A stretch of DNA of 64,000 nt, from positions 368,227,781-368,291,780 of the forward strand of contig CM062814.1 of the NCBI GenBank assembly GCA_031772625.1. The letters run 5' to 3'. Numbering within the stretch: position 1 is the stretch's first letter; every line of letters starts with the position of its first letter. Position numbers and translations under genes: made by a program. Of this stretch, positions 37,086-48,091 are shown piece by piece. Below the pieces are notes generated by a model that ran no database searches, was not told where the DNA came from, and was given only the letters and a program-made list of their open reading frames with translations. The DNA comes from Pinus tabuliformis. Its lineage: Eukaryota; Streptophyta; Pinopsida; Pinales; Pinaceae.

Positions 37086-38163
37086 TGTTGGAAATAGCAA
37101 CAAGAAATGCTAAACATAAAAATGATAAAAATAGCATTGCTATAAATAGCATTTCAAGTACCAGTGTTGGACATAGCAACAAGGAATGAAAAAATGGAAA
37201 TGCTAAAAATAGCATTCCTATAAATAGTATTTCGGGATAGATTCCAATTTTAGCTAGTCCCTGAACTAAAATTGAGAAGTAAAATTTGAATTTGGTCTTA
37301 TCAATTGTTTGTAAAATAATTAATTAATTCATCTTGAGTTAATTAGTTGTAGAAAATCAAACATGAAGTCTATGTGAAGACATGCAGTAGTTTCTCCATT
37401 GATTGAGGAAGTTATCCCTTGATTAAAGGAGATCAGGATGAGTTGTACTTTGAGTTGTAATTAGTTAGCTCAATTATCTGAGTTAAGTCCAGTTAGATTA
37501 GTTCCAACAGTTTGTGTAACTGATTGTGAGTTCAGTTTGTTAATGCATGCATGCATGTAACTAGTGTACTTCAGATAACTGAATATTCTCTCATAAATAA
37601 CTCATGCATGTCAATTTAATCAGAGACCCAGTTGAGATCAGATGATGGGACAATGTACTATCAGTTGGAGGACTTTTCCTATATAGGAAACCCATCCATG
37701 CAGAAGGAATTATCTCCTTCACGATTGCACAGTTACTTTTGAGTTTGATGAGTGTGTGATGAGGCCAATTCACATAGGTGGTAGCATTGGACCCCAAGAG
37801 CAACTGTGCAAGGAAATAGGAGGCTTGGAGGGTAGAGGAGAAGGTTTGTGATAAGCCTTTGACTATCCATGAGCAACAGAGGGATTGTACTAAGAGGAGG
37901 ATAGCTTGTGAGCTAATGTTGTGTGTAATCCGGACATATTTCCACATGATTGATAATACAAAGAACAGAGTTTTTTAGCCAAGGCTTTCCCCAGAGTATT
38001 CTTCTATGTTCATGTGTGATTTCTTTCTCATTCTCAGTTATATGTGTTTTATTTGATCTTGTTCAAAATTGATTAAGCTTTCGCAAGTTTGTTGTAGAAG
38101 TAGATCTTGTATTTTGCTTTAGTATATTGCATAATCTGTTGATCTACAGTGGGAAATTCTACA
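37086..38163 (+). mobile_element. 5' LTR of copia element 37086-41339
   Basis: Starts TGTTGGAAATAGCAAC, ends TTCTACA. Its first 79 bp are repeated in tandem from 37165. It holds a perfect palindrome TTCCTATATAGGAA (37676-37689), also kept in the 3' LTR. Confidence 0.93.
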
Positions 38164-38175
38164 TGGTATCAGAGT
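38164..38175 (+). other. Primer-binding site, initiator Met tRNA type
   Basis: TGGTATCAGAGT, 11 of 12 matches to the standard site, directly adjoining the LTR. Confidence 0.9.
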
Positions 38176-38289
38176 AAAGGTGATCAAAGCGAAGAACAAT
38201 ATACGAAGAGGGGAGAAATTTCAAGTTTCAAGTTCCTGATTATAGAATTCGAATTCTTATCACATCTCAAATTTCCCTAATAGCATTCA

Positions 38290-39660
38290 ATGGTTTAAGG
38301 CTCGGGTATGCCCTTGATGGAAGCTCAAATTATATAGCCTGGAAGGATCGTATGGAAGTAGTATTAGAGGACAATGGTCTAAAGGATTTCATCGATCAAG
38401 AAGTCCCCAAGCCAGCAACAGCTAATGCTAGAGAATTGGCGGAATGGAAGATATGTGTGGCTAGAGTGAGGAGAATCCAATTGGAGGGAGTTTGAGACCA
38501 CATTGTCTCGAGCCTCCATGGGAAGGAGACATCGTTTTCAATGTGGAAAACATTGAAAGATATATATTAGAACAACAACGATTTGAGGAAGCTGGCGCTG
38601 AAAGACAAGCTTCAGAAAATCAAGTGTGAAAAGGGCTACATGATCTCTACATATTTGAACAAGCTCACCACTTGCAGGGATGAGCTTGGAAGTGTAGGGA
38701 TCACGATAGTCGATGATGACATGGTGAGTCTTGCTCTCCTCGATCTTCCTAAGAGCTGGCATAACTACCAAGACTTGGTAAATGGAAGAGAGAAACTGCC
38801 TTGTTAGGAACGACTTTGGTAAGATCTGATGCAGGAGGAGATAAGAAGAAGCACCAGAGATGGTTCTTGATCCAAGGAGGATGAAGAAAATTGTGCCTTA
38901 GTGAGTAAGGCAAAGAAATTGAAGGATAAGGATTCTCATCCCAAATCAAGTTCTTTCCATGCTGGGAAGAAGTTTTACAAATCGAAAGTGCAATGCTTTC
39001 ATTGTCATGAGGTGGGCCATTTTGCAACAAATTGTCCATTGAAGAAATCAAGAAGGGATCCAAGGAAGGATCTGAAGGTGATGCATTGGCCTCACAGTTC
39101 GAGTTGGATTTCACCCTTATCGCATGCATGGTTTCATCCATGGTGTAATGTTGTTGGTTTCTTGACAGTGGAGATTCATTCCACATGACCAGCAATAAGA
39201 GTTTGTTCAGTACCTTGGACGAGAAAGATCTCTAGATACTCATAGACATGGGTAATGATGAAAACTATAATGTCTCAGGAGTAGGCACAGTTTTTTTTCA
39301 GAGGGAGCATGGAGCTCGCATTATCCTGACTAATGTGAAGTATGTGCCAGGACTGAGGAAAAGCTTGATATCGATCATAATGCTGGAAGACAAAGGTTAT
39401 GATGTAGTCTTCAGCAAGGGAAAGATTTTCCTTAGACACATCACCACGAGACAGGTGAAGCAGATTGGTTCACGAGTTAAGAACCTGTATGCTCTTAAGG
39501 TTGAAGATGCATGCAAATCCTTTAGGAGCAAGGCAATTGATGGAGACTTGGTGGTTGATAGGGAGAGTAAATTACCTCTCAACACGCAGTGCCTAAAGAA
39601 GTCTCAAACAATTGTGAATGAGCCACAATTGGTGAAGCAACTTCAAGAGGTTGTGGAGTA
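38290..39660 (+). pseudogene. Fossil copia gag, zinc-knuckle and protease region
   Basis: Readable gag stretch (KLALKDKLQKIKCEKG, YLNKLTTCRDEL, LLDLPKSWHNY), zinc-knuckle CFHCHEVGHFATNC at 38994-39035, and a protease/integrase-edge stretch (VKYVPGLRKSLISI) near 39330. These are standard copia gag-pol N-terminal parts. Broken fossil. Confidence 0.85.
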
Positions 39661-40287
39661 GCCATAACTGGAGAAGTTGAGAGGAGATCAAGTGGAGGCA
39701 TCCACTCATGTAGAGACCTCCAGTAGGGGGGATTTTGAGCCAAGTGGGCAGAGGGATCACATGAATGCATACCTCTAGGTCTGAGGTGGGGTGATGTGGA
39801 CTGATTGTCACAAGAAGGCTGGAATAGGGATAGGATCATTGAGGTACCCAACCTCTCTGATTAGACCCTGCTATGGGAGCCCTGACGAGGAGTAGCAGGA
39901 CTGGGTGAGTCAGTAGAGGAAGATGTGGATGGAGCGGCAGAGAGAGCTACTGTGCAAGAACCCCAAGACAGCGCAAAGCTAGTAGGTTGCAACAATGTGA
40001 GAGGCACAAGAGTGTTGCACCAGTGCGGGATGGCACAGAGAGGTGTGAAATGGTGCGAGATGCATGGAGTGTTGCAGTAACTCAGAGGTCACAGAGGGAG
40101 AACTTGTCAGCGACAGAGGGAGCTTCAGCATCAGAGGGTGTTTCTAGCCCGATAAGGAGGTTAGTTGGGAGATTTTTTTGTTTCTAGTGTTGTTGGGGCA
40201 ACAACACTTGAGAGAAGTGTTGCATGCAGAACATTCCAAAGGTTCAGGATCGGGTTCGAGTTGAATGCCTTTCTTGTTGAGAGGGAT

Positions 40288-41339
40288 TATTGGAAATAGC
40301 AATAAGAAATGCCAAAAATAGCATTTATATAAATAGCATTTCAGGTTCTAGTGTTGGACATAGCAACAAGGGATGAAAAAATTGAAATGATAAAAATAGC
40401 CTTGCTATAAATAGTATTTCGAGATAAATTAAAATTTTAGTTAGTCCCTGAACTAAAATTGAGAAGTAAAATTTGAATTTGATCTTAGCAGTTGTTTGTA
40501 AAATAATTAATTAATTCATCTTGAGTTAATTAGTTCTACAAAATCAAACATTAAGTCTACGTGAAGACATGCAATAGTTTCCCCATTGATTGAGGAAGTT
40601 ATCCCTTGATTAAAGGAGATCAGGATGAGTTGTACTTTGAGTTTTAATTAGTTATCTTAGTTATCTGAGTTAAGTTCAGTTAGATTAGTTCCAACAGTTT
40701 GTGGAACTGATTGTGAGTTCGGTTAGTTAATGCATGCATGCATGTAACTAGTGTACTTCAGATAACTGAATATTCTCTCATAAATAACTCATGCATGTCA
40801 GTTCAGTCAGAGACCCAGTTGAGATCAGATGATGGGACAATGTACTATCAGTTGGAGGATTTTTCCTATATAGGAAACTCATCTATGCAGAAGCAGGATT
40901 GCACAGTTAATTTTGAGTTTGATGAGTGTGTGATGAGGCCTATTCACACAGGTGGCAGCATTGGACCCCAAGAGAAATTGTGCAAGGAAATAGGAGGCTC
41001 GGAGGGCAGAGGAGAAGGTTTGTGAGAAGCCTTTGACTATCTATGAGCAGCAGAGGGATTGTACTGAGAGTAGGATAGCTTGTGAGCTAATGCTTTATGT
41101 AATTCGGACATATTTGCACTTGTATGATAATACAGAGATAGGGGTTTTTTTAGCTGAGACGTCCCCCATAGTATTCTTCTGTGTTCATGTGTGATTTCTT
41201 TCTCATTCTCAGTTATATGTGTTATATTTGATCTTGCTCAAAATCGATTAAGCTTACGCAAGTTTGTTGTAGAAGTAGATCTTGTATTTTTTCTTTAGTA
41301 TATTGCATAATATGTTGATCTACAGTGGGAAATTCTACA
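40288..41339 (+). mobile_element. 3' LTR of copia element 37086-41339
   Basis: Starts TATTGGAAATAGC, ends TTCTACA. A purine-rich stretch (gagagggat, 40279-40287) precedes it as polypurine tract. Confidence 0.92.
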
Positions 41340-41344
41340 AGGAG

Positions 41345-42580
41345 AATATAGAAGAGAAAGCTTGGAAGTTTTGAAACCTTTTCAAAATTCATTTGGAAGG
41401 CAATAAGAAATGTTGAGGAAAAAGATAAATAATCCTCCCAAGGACTAGGAGCCTTTGCCAATCCCAACCAACACCATGTTGCTGAAATTTACACCACCTA
41501 TAAGAATAATCTACAGAAGATAAAACATATAGAAAGAAAAATAGAGGAAAACAAAGCTTTCAGTGAAGACAGTTGACAAAACAGTTCCACAATGCTTGTA
41601 AGTGGGTTTTCCATTGAAAGACAAAACTTACAGAATGAATATGAAAATCAATTGAAAAAATTGAAACTTAAGCACTCTACAAAGATCCACCAAATCAAAG
41701 ACGAACGTGAACAACAAATTAGAATATTGAAGGAAGAATCTAACAACAACATTCTAACTATGACGATGCCAATGAAGGTAGAAAATGAAACTCTTAAGTT
41801 TCAATTAATTCAAAAGCATGAAGTGAAAAATAGACTCCATATTTTTAAGCCCCAAGCAACACAAGTAAGCCAAATTTTGAGGAAAGCACGGGAAAAGTTT
41901 TATAAAGAAATGGACAAAATTTAAATATTTTTTCTACAAAATTTGGATCTTCAAGACATAATAGAATCTTTGGTGGAAGAAGACAAGCACATCAAAGAAA
42001 ACTTCACATCAATTATTGAATGGGAAACATAGCTCCAGCATGGCAGCATCTCAAAAGTCTCTAAAATGGATAAAAGACTAATGTTCGCTTCTTTGAATTA
42101 ATGACGCTTTTAGGAAAAATATACCAAAGAATGCATTAATAGGGCTACTAAACATTATCTTCAGTATGGGAGATGTGGACAAATTTTATAAAGGAATTTG
42201 ATTTGTCTAGATCCAAACCACTAAAAGATGCAAACCTAGCTTAATGCAACATAATCTCAGAGTCATAGCCACAAATTTCTAGAGTCATAGACATCCTCGA
42301 AACCGGGCTTTAAGAAAACATTAAGAGATTTTTGCAGTTTCATTTGAGCAAATCAATTTGATTTCCAAATTTAGAATCAAGTACAAAAAAAAGAAAAGAG
42401 TTGTGCAGTATTTGACATCTATGTGTGAAGTGAATATCACTCATTTTCATCCCATCCACTTCTCATGAATTTCTCATTTATACTAAAATTGGGCTAACTA
42501 CATCAAGGAAAACATACCACATTTACTCAACACGGAAAAAGAAGAGTGAGATGAGGAGGACGAAGCTTGAACGACCTACG
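41345..42580 (+). pseudogene. Decayed gene of unknown family, 3' part with coiled coil
   Basis: Continuation of the gene split by the copia element. At 41592-41924 a stretch of 110 codons encodes heptad-like charged sequence (LQNEYENQLKKLKLKHST, then IKDEREQQIRILKEESNNN), a likely coiled coil. Stops occur before and after it. Function unknown; host relic, or part of an undescribed transposon protein. Confidence 0.45.
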
Positions 42581-42949
42581 AGATTCCCCTTTACAAAATC
42601 CTTTCAGGAAGGATTAATATTTCAAAGCAAAAAATCTGCTTTTTTTTCAGATAACCTTAAAGATTTTCTAAGACTATTGAAGAAACTTTCCTTTTATTCA
42701 ATGTTATTTATATGACTTCTTACCCTGCAATAAGGGTAAGAATGCTGATGATGTGCAAGACTTTTATTTTCCAAAGTATTTTTTGAATTGAAAGCTTTTT
42801 GAAGACTAAAACTCAAACTTGAGTGTATGTTGTTCCTCTTATTACTTTAACTTCTTAATGGATATAATTTCTCTTCAGTTCTTAATTTTACTCATGTTTA
42901 CCTTTGGCTGAATATTGACATATTGGGTTCGACGTACACCTTGATTTCT

Positions 42950-43180
42950 TGTTGAAAGCAATTTGCTATTTTTGCATGTGATTGCATATCTATTTGGAAG
43001 TGAGGTTTGGTATTGAAACTACACCTAAAACTCTATATTTTAGGGTTTACATGTACATATGTTTTTCGAACATCACTTTTTCTTTTGGTATATGGTACAA
43101 AAATTTGTTGTTTTTGCGTATGATTGCATATTTATTTGAAATTCAAACTTCATATTGAAACTATAGCACACTAAATTGCT
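42950..43180. repeat. Diverged tandem repeat beside the microsatellite
   Basis: A segment with 'tttttgcatgtgattgcata' (about 42970) recurs as 'tttttgcgtatgattgcata' (about 43113), a period near 145 bp. Parts reappear right of the microsatellite (aacatcac, cttcaaattgaat). Confidence 0.6.
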
Positions 43181-43221
43181 ATCGTTTTCAACATAGTTTA
43201 TTTTCAAACTTTGTATTTCAA

Positions 43222-43249
43222 GATATATATATATATATATATACATACA

Positions 43250-43285
<36 letters not shown>

Positions 43286-43364
43286 TGTATATATGTATAT
43301 ATACATACATATATACATACATATATATATATACATATATATATGTATATATATACATATATAC

Positions 43365-43419
<55 letters not shown>

Positions 43420-43476
43420 TATATACATATACATATATATATACATATACATATATATATACATATATATATATAC

Positions 43477-43509
<33 letters not shown>

Positions 43510-43512
43510 CAT

Positions 43513-43555
<43 letters not shown>

Positions 43556-43567
43556 CATGTATATATG

Positions 43568-43630
<63 letters not shown>
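43222..43630. repeat. TA / TACA microsatellite, about 410 bp
   Basis: Almost pure (TA)n interspersed with (TACA)n blocks on the plus strand. All six frames read as Tyr-Ile-Tyr-His type repeats, so the open frames here are artefacts of composition. Confidence 0.98.
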
Positions 43631-43632
<2 letters not shown>

Positions 43633-43639
43633 AACATCA

Positions 43640-44683
43640 CTGGTATCTCTCAATAAATTTCTTCAATTTTTTTGAAAAGTCAATTTTTTTTCGAAAACAA
43701 AACTTCAAATTGAATATTGACCTGTAAGATTGATTCCTTTCATTTGTGTCATTTTTTAAATGGATATATATGTTACTCAATTCTTAACTTTATTCATATC
43801 TATCTATGGCACATTTTCTTTGTTATGGCATAAATCAACCTCAGGCTGAGAAAGGCAGGTCTAGGGTAACATCAAACCACGCTTAACCAGGTAGCTAGCC
43901 CTACTAGGTCGGGAGAGGGCTCTCTCCTTGTCAATCTCATGAAACTATAGCAAATAAGGCTTGAGATGACTGATGTAAAGACTAATTTTAGGCTAGGTAT
44001 ATGCTCAGAGGAGTTTGATTGAGTTTTATGTTGGTTTTCTGGATCAGATGTGAAAAGTAGTTTGGGTCCGGGGAATGAGCTTAGTCTTCCAGAGGTTTCT
44101 GTGGGGTGAGGTAGGAAAATGCTTTAGTACTTTTAATTAAGTGAAATAGAGAGCCTTAAGACTGGTGAGGAGTTGGAGAGGGCATGAAAGTGTCATTAGT
44201 CCTCTTCAAACAGTTGAAAACATGTAAAACCAAATAAACCCTAAGGTAGATCACTGCAACATCAATGAATTGCACCTTTATACTTGATTCATTTAGTTAA
44301 GCTAAAAAGAGAGAGATGATGGCACACATAAACACATGATAGCTTGAATCATAGAAAGAAAAACAATACTAAATCACCTTGCTACAAGAATCCCACAAAA
44401 TGATGCAAACCCTAGTCTATTTCCTTGCCAAATTGTAGAGATGAATGTACAATAATGCTCAAAGCATTCACAACAGTCCAACCTTTACAAATGACTAAAA
44501 AAACACATGATATAGACCTCCAAACCACCTGTGTTATCCATCAGCGGTTGAATCCATGAGAAGAGGGGTGGTTTCAATGATATCTAAACTAGGAAGACAA
44601 AAATAGGCAGTGGAACAACTTGCCTCTAAAACCTAGGAAATTGATTCATTCAACTTTAAACCACCTACAACTAATGTATCTAC
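43640..44683. other. Unassigned spacer
   Basis: No gene recognised. Higher GC around 43850-44130 with no known motif. Confidence 0.4.
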
Positions 44684-44688
44684 CTTAT

Positions 44689-45021
44689 TGTTATGAAACC
44701 AGCTCAAGAAAACATAGAAAAGATAGATTAATTCCTTAGAATTCAGCCTCTTCGAGGGGGCAACCTCCTTTACATTACATAAATCAACAATTCTTGGATG
44801 ATACAAATGAAAAGACCTCCTTTCTATATATAGGAGTCTAAGGGGTCATAACATAATCAGATCTTGCATAACATTAATAATTTAAGGGCACAATAATAAC
44901 AATAGTGGGCTTCTACGGGGCACAATAGTAACAATATGGGCACTACATGGGTACATCAATATAATAATCGGGTTGTACTAATAACAATAAGGGGTTACAC
45001 TAGTAGTATAGGCGCCTAACA
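44689..45021 (-). mobile_element. 3' LTR of chromovirus derivative
   Basis: Plus strand begins TGTTATGAAACCAGCTC and ends GCGCCTAACA. Contains a palindromic TATA-type motif, ctatatatag. Confidence 0.93.
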
Positions 45022-45052
45022 TGCACCTCTCCTTCAAAAATCATTGTTCTCA

Positions 45053-45165
45053 ATGCTTGAGTAGTTCTTGATGCTTCTGTATAAAATTATTGTCCTCCCA
45101 TGTGGAATTTTCAGCAGGTAAGTTCTTCCACTTGATGAGATACTTTGAAATTGATCGATTTCGTA
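45053..45165 (-). pseudogene. Fossil chromodomain at an integrase C-terminus
   Basis: Minus-strand reading KYLIKWKNLPAENSTWED, then NFIQKHQELLKH, is the classic chromodomain core found at the end of chromovirus integrases, where it binds modified histone tails and steers insertion into heterochromatin. It is the key diagnostic for this family in the window. Confidence 0.9.
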
Positions 45166-45591
45166 GCTGTTGGGTTCTTGTTTCTGTGACTGCTCCAGGT
45201 TCCAATATGATTTTTCCTTCCTCTTCAATTTCTGGCAATATTTTTTGAATTGGGATCTTTTGCAACTTTTGAATAAGTGGCCATACTTCTTCGTCCTTCT
45301 TCCATTCATCCCTTGCTTTGTTTATCCAATCTGGTTGGATAATAGAAATAGCACAAAACAATGCTTCCACATCCTCATCCCTGAAGCGTCTTCCGATTCG
45401 GTAAGGTTGCCATTTCTTAAGTTCATGTAGTATTGCCAACATTTCCTTCTCATAAATAGCTTGCTTGAGATGTAGCAGTAAAAATACCCAATCATCTACA
45501 TCAAAACATTTTTCACTATGATGTTGATCTACCTGTTGTTTCGTTTGATTTTGCACCGGAGTGGCGTCGTCCTTTAAAATTTGGAGAACTT

Positions 45592-45963
45592 GTTGTTGAT
45601 GCTCGATGTGATCTTTCACTGCTTGAACCATTTTATTCTTGATATGTCCTTCTATCTCTAGAGTTTGAGGAGTGATAATTTCTTCCAATCCTTTACAAGA
45701 TATGTTCTGATTCATTTCTTGATGCTCAATTTGATCTTTCACTTCTTGAACATTTTTCTTCATGATATGTCCTTCTATCTTGATAGTTTGAGGAGTGGTA
45801 ATTTTGACCAATGAATTACAAGATATGGTTGGATTCATTTCTTCTTTCTCGATGTGATCTTTAACTTATTGCACCTTCTTCTTCTTAATATGTCCTTCTA
45901 TCTTGAGAGTTTCAGGAGTGGTAATTCTTGCCAATGCTTTACAAGATATGGTATGATTCATTT
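45592..45963 (-). repeat. Three-fold repeated protease-edge module
   Basis: Three successive units of about 120 bp encode variants of ISCxxLxxITTPxTxxIEGHI followed by a basic run and a VKDxIEH stretch: about 45592-45712, 45713-45838 and 45839-45963. Chromovirus proteases normally have this stretch once, just before the active site. Confidence 0.85.
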
Positions 45964-46758
45964 TTTCTTTCTCTGTGGTGGGGTCCTGGCGTATATCTTC
46001 TTCTTTTGATATTTCTTGATCCTTTTCTTCCTCCTCTTCATATTCTATGTAAAATAATTTCTTCTCAGCACACTTATGACCTTTAGTGCATTTGCTATCA
46101 CAATTGTAACAAAGCCCTTTTTCTCTTTTTTCTTCCAATTGTTGTGGTGTAACCCTTGTAGGTTGTGGAAGGCTAGGAGAAACAACACTTCCATATTTAT
46201 AGTTGTGAGGGGTATGCTTCTTGGTTTCCAAAATTTTGCTTTCCACTATGTCACAAAGCCCTTTTACCCTTTCCAATTATTGTGGTGTTGCTCTAAAGAA
46301 GGTGTTGCTCTTTGTATCCTCATAATGTGCTATCATTTCCTCCGTGAAAATTGACCACGTAACAAGTTGTTTACAATAACAAAGCCCTTCATACCATAAA
46401 AATTGATCGGTTCTAAAGATGAAGATGCAAGACATACCTTTTGTAACAGTGGTACACCATGTAGATCAAAATATTGCTCCATCTGAAGTATCCACTTTAC
46501 CGGATCCTTGCCATCAAACTTCCTCATCTTGCTTTTTCTTGATTTTAGGAGCTCAATTTTGAAACAACTGTAACTCTGTACTTTCGGAGCTTTAAGTTCT
46601 GAAATTGCGACCTGTAGTAGTCCTCTATGTCCTTTTTCCAATGCCACCAGTCTGATCCAAATTGGATTCTCCAAGAAAGAGTTTTGCACAATCTCCAAAA
46701 ATGACATTATTATAGATCTTTCGAGAAGAGATAACTTGTATGAAGTCCCACATGTCAC
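45866..46758 (-). pseudogene. Fossil chromovirus gag and zinc-knuckle
   Basis: Readable gag sequence (KMRKFDGKDPVKWILQME, QYFDLHGVPLLQKVCLAS) and a knuckle (CYNCDSKCTKGHKC) before an acidic linker (YEEEEEKDQEISKEED). Capsid and RNA-binding parts of the element. Broken. Confidence 0.85.
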
Positions 46759-47110
46759 TATTTCGACCTTTGGCTCTGAGAAATATCTACAAGAAACTAC
46801 AGTCTATCCAATTTATGTACCTTCTTATGAAATTTCAATCCGATGCTCAGAGAGAAAAGAATGATGATTTTCCCTAGGTCATATGTTTGGAATGTAATTC
46901 AGGAGTTTGCAAAAAGACCAACCTCCTCAGATCATATCTCCAAAAATATAGTGCAATCTTTGGAATTCGGACCCAAGGTTTAGCGTGATGTCTTCTCAAA
47001 TGGGTTTTTTTTTTAGCTTCAGAAACTTCGCAGAAAAAAGTTATATTGAAAATGCCACGATGACCTATTTGGAGCAGCGAAACCCTAGAATCCAAAGCTA
47101 TGACACAAAA

Positions 47111-47443
47111 TGTTATGAAACCAGCTCAAGAAAAGATAGAAAAGATAGATCAACACCTTATAATTCAGCCTCTTCGAGGGGGCAACCTCCTTTACATTAC
47201 ATAAATTAACAATTCTTGGATGATATAAATGAAAAGACCTCCTTTCTATATATAGGAGTCTAATGGGTCATAACATAATGAAAGCCGACATAACAATAAT
47301 AATGTAAGGGCACAATATTAACAATAGTGGGCTTCTGTGGGGCACAATAGTAACAATATAGGCACTACATGGGTACATCAATATAATAAGTGGGTTGTAC
47401 TAATAACAATAAGGGGTTACACTAGTAGTATAGGGGCCTAACA
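47111..47443 (-). mobile_element. 5' LTR of chromovirus derivative
   Basis: Plus strand begins TGTTATGAAACCAGCTC and ends GGGGCCTAACA. A worn primer site (gctatgacacaa) lies just left of it at about 47094-47105. Confidence 0.93.
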
Positions 47444-47448
47444 CTTAT

Positions 47449-48090
47449 CAAGTCAATTTTTATAATTTTACATCATAGTACATCAATTTACATTATGTCA
47501 CCTCATGAATTTGACCATAAGAGAGAAAAAGTCAAAATGGAAGGAAACTAGGCGAAAAACAGAGTTTTTGAGCAAAATTGGCACTTTTTCCTCTTGTGCG
47601 TAGCGCTTTTTCCCAGTTGAATTTGGAGGCCTTCTCCTTCACCAAATTTGCTCCAAGTGGGCTTGTTGGAAAGGTATTTCTATATACTTTGTAGGAAAGG
47701 TGGAATGTTTGAATTCGGTGTCCATTTTTCCTTCCAAAAATCATTTCTTCCAACACTGCTTCCTGTGTGGCCAAAAAGTGGCAAAGATGGGATTTTTTAG
47801 GTGTTTTTGGCACTTTTGGAGGTCCAAAACTTGTCAAAATTTCCTAGTAATTTCTAGGAATGCATAAATTTTCATAAGGAATCCAAAAATTAAAAGTTTT
47901 CCTCCAAATGAGGTCCCTGTCAAAAGCAAGCGCCAAGTGGCGCTATGCACCTGTTACAAAAGCCTATTTTTTCCTTGAAAAATTCAAAAATTACCAAAAA
48001 GTTTGCCAAATTTCTTGAAATTTGGCATGAGTGATTTGCATCAAGTACTATGTTGGCCCAATGAATCTTCAACCAAGATCTTGAGATTAT
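47449..48090. other. Spacer with a GCGCC palindrome, likely 3' flank of the next gene
   Basis: No coding evidence. AGCGCCAAGTGGCGCT at 47929-47944 is a perfect 7-bp-stem palindrome with a 2-nt loop. Similar GC-rich motifs appear on the far side of the neighbouring decayed gene (50150-50245). Confidence 0.5.
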
Positions 48091-48091
48091 C

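Larger units (their letters stand above)
37086..41339 (+). mobile_element. Short Ty1/copia element with long LTRs, broken
   Basis: LTRs at 37086-38163 (1078 bp) and 40288-41339 (1052 bp) flank only 2.1 kb of internal sequence. The target duplication AGGAG is exact (37081-37085 and 41340-41344). A Met-tRNA primer site abuts the left LTR. Internal parts seen are gag, zinc-knuckle and protease; I see no integrase, reverse transcriptase or RNase H. The LTRs differ by several percent, more at their 5' ends, so the insertion is old. It sits inside the decayed gene at 33915-42580. Confidence 0.92.
44689..47443 (-). mobile_element. Short chromovirus (Ty3/gypsy) derivative, broken
   Basis: Two 333-bp LTRs (44689-45021 and 47111-47443) with an exact CTTAT target duplication (44684-44688, 47444-47448). 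From right to left: worn Met-tRNA-like primer site, gag, zinc-knuckle, a repeated protease-edge module, and a chromodomain-type integrase tail next to the polypurine tract (45022-45035). No reverse transcriptase is seen. About 23 LTR differences in 333 bp (about 7%) indicate an old insertion. LTRs and gag are akin to those of the 6531-24912 fossil. Several breaks. Confidence 0.92.

Noticed and set aside
37591-37947. 118-codon minus-strand open frame
   Set aside because: It lies wholly inside a copia LTR, antisense.
43073-43727. Six overlapping long open frames of Tyr/Ile/His repeats
   Set aside because: They arise from the TA/TACA microsatellite in every frame and on both strands.
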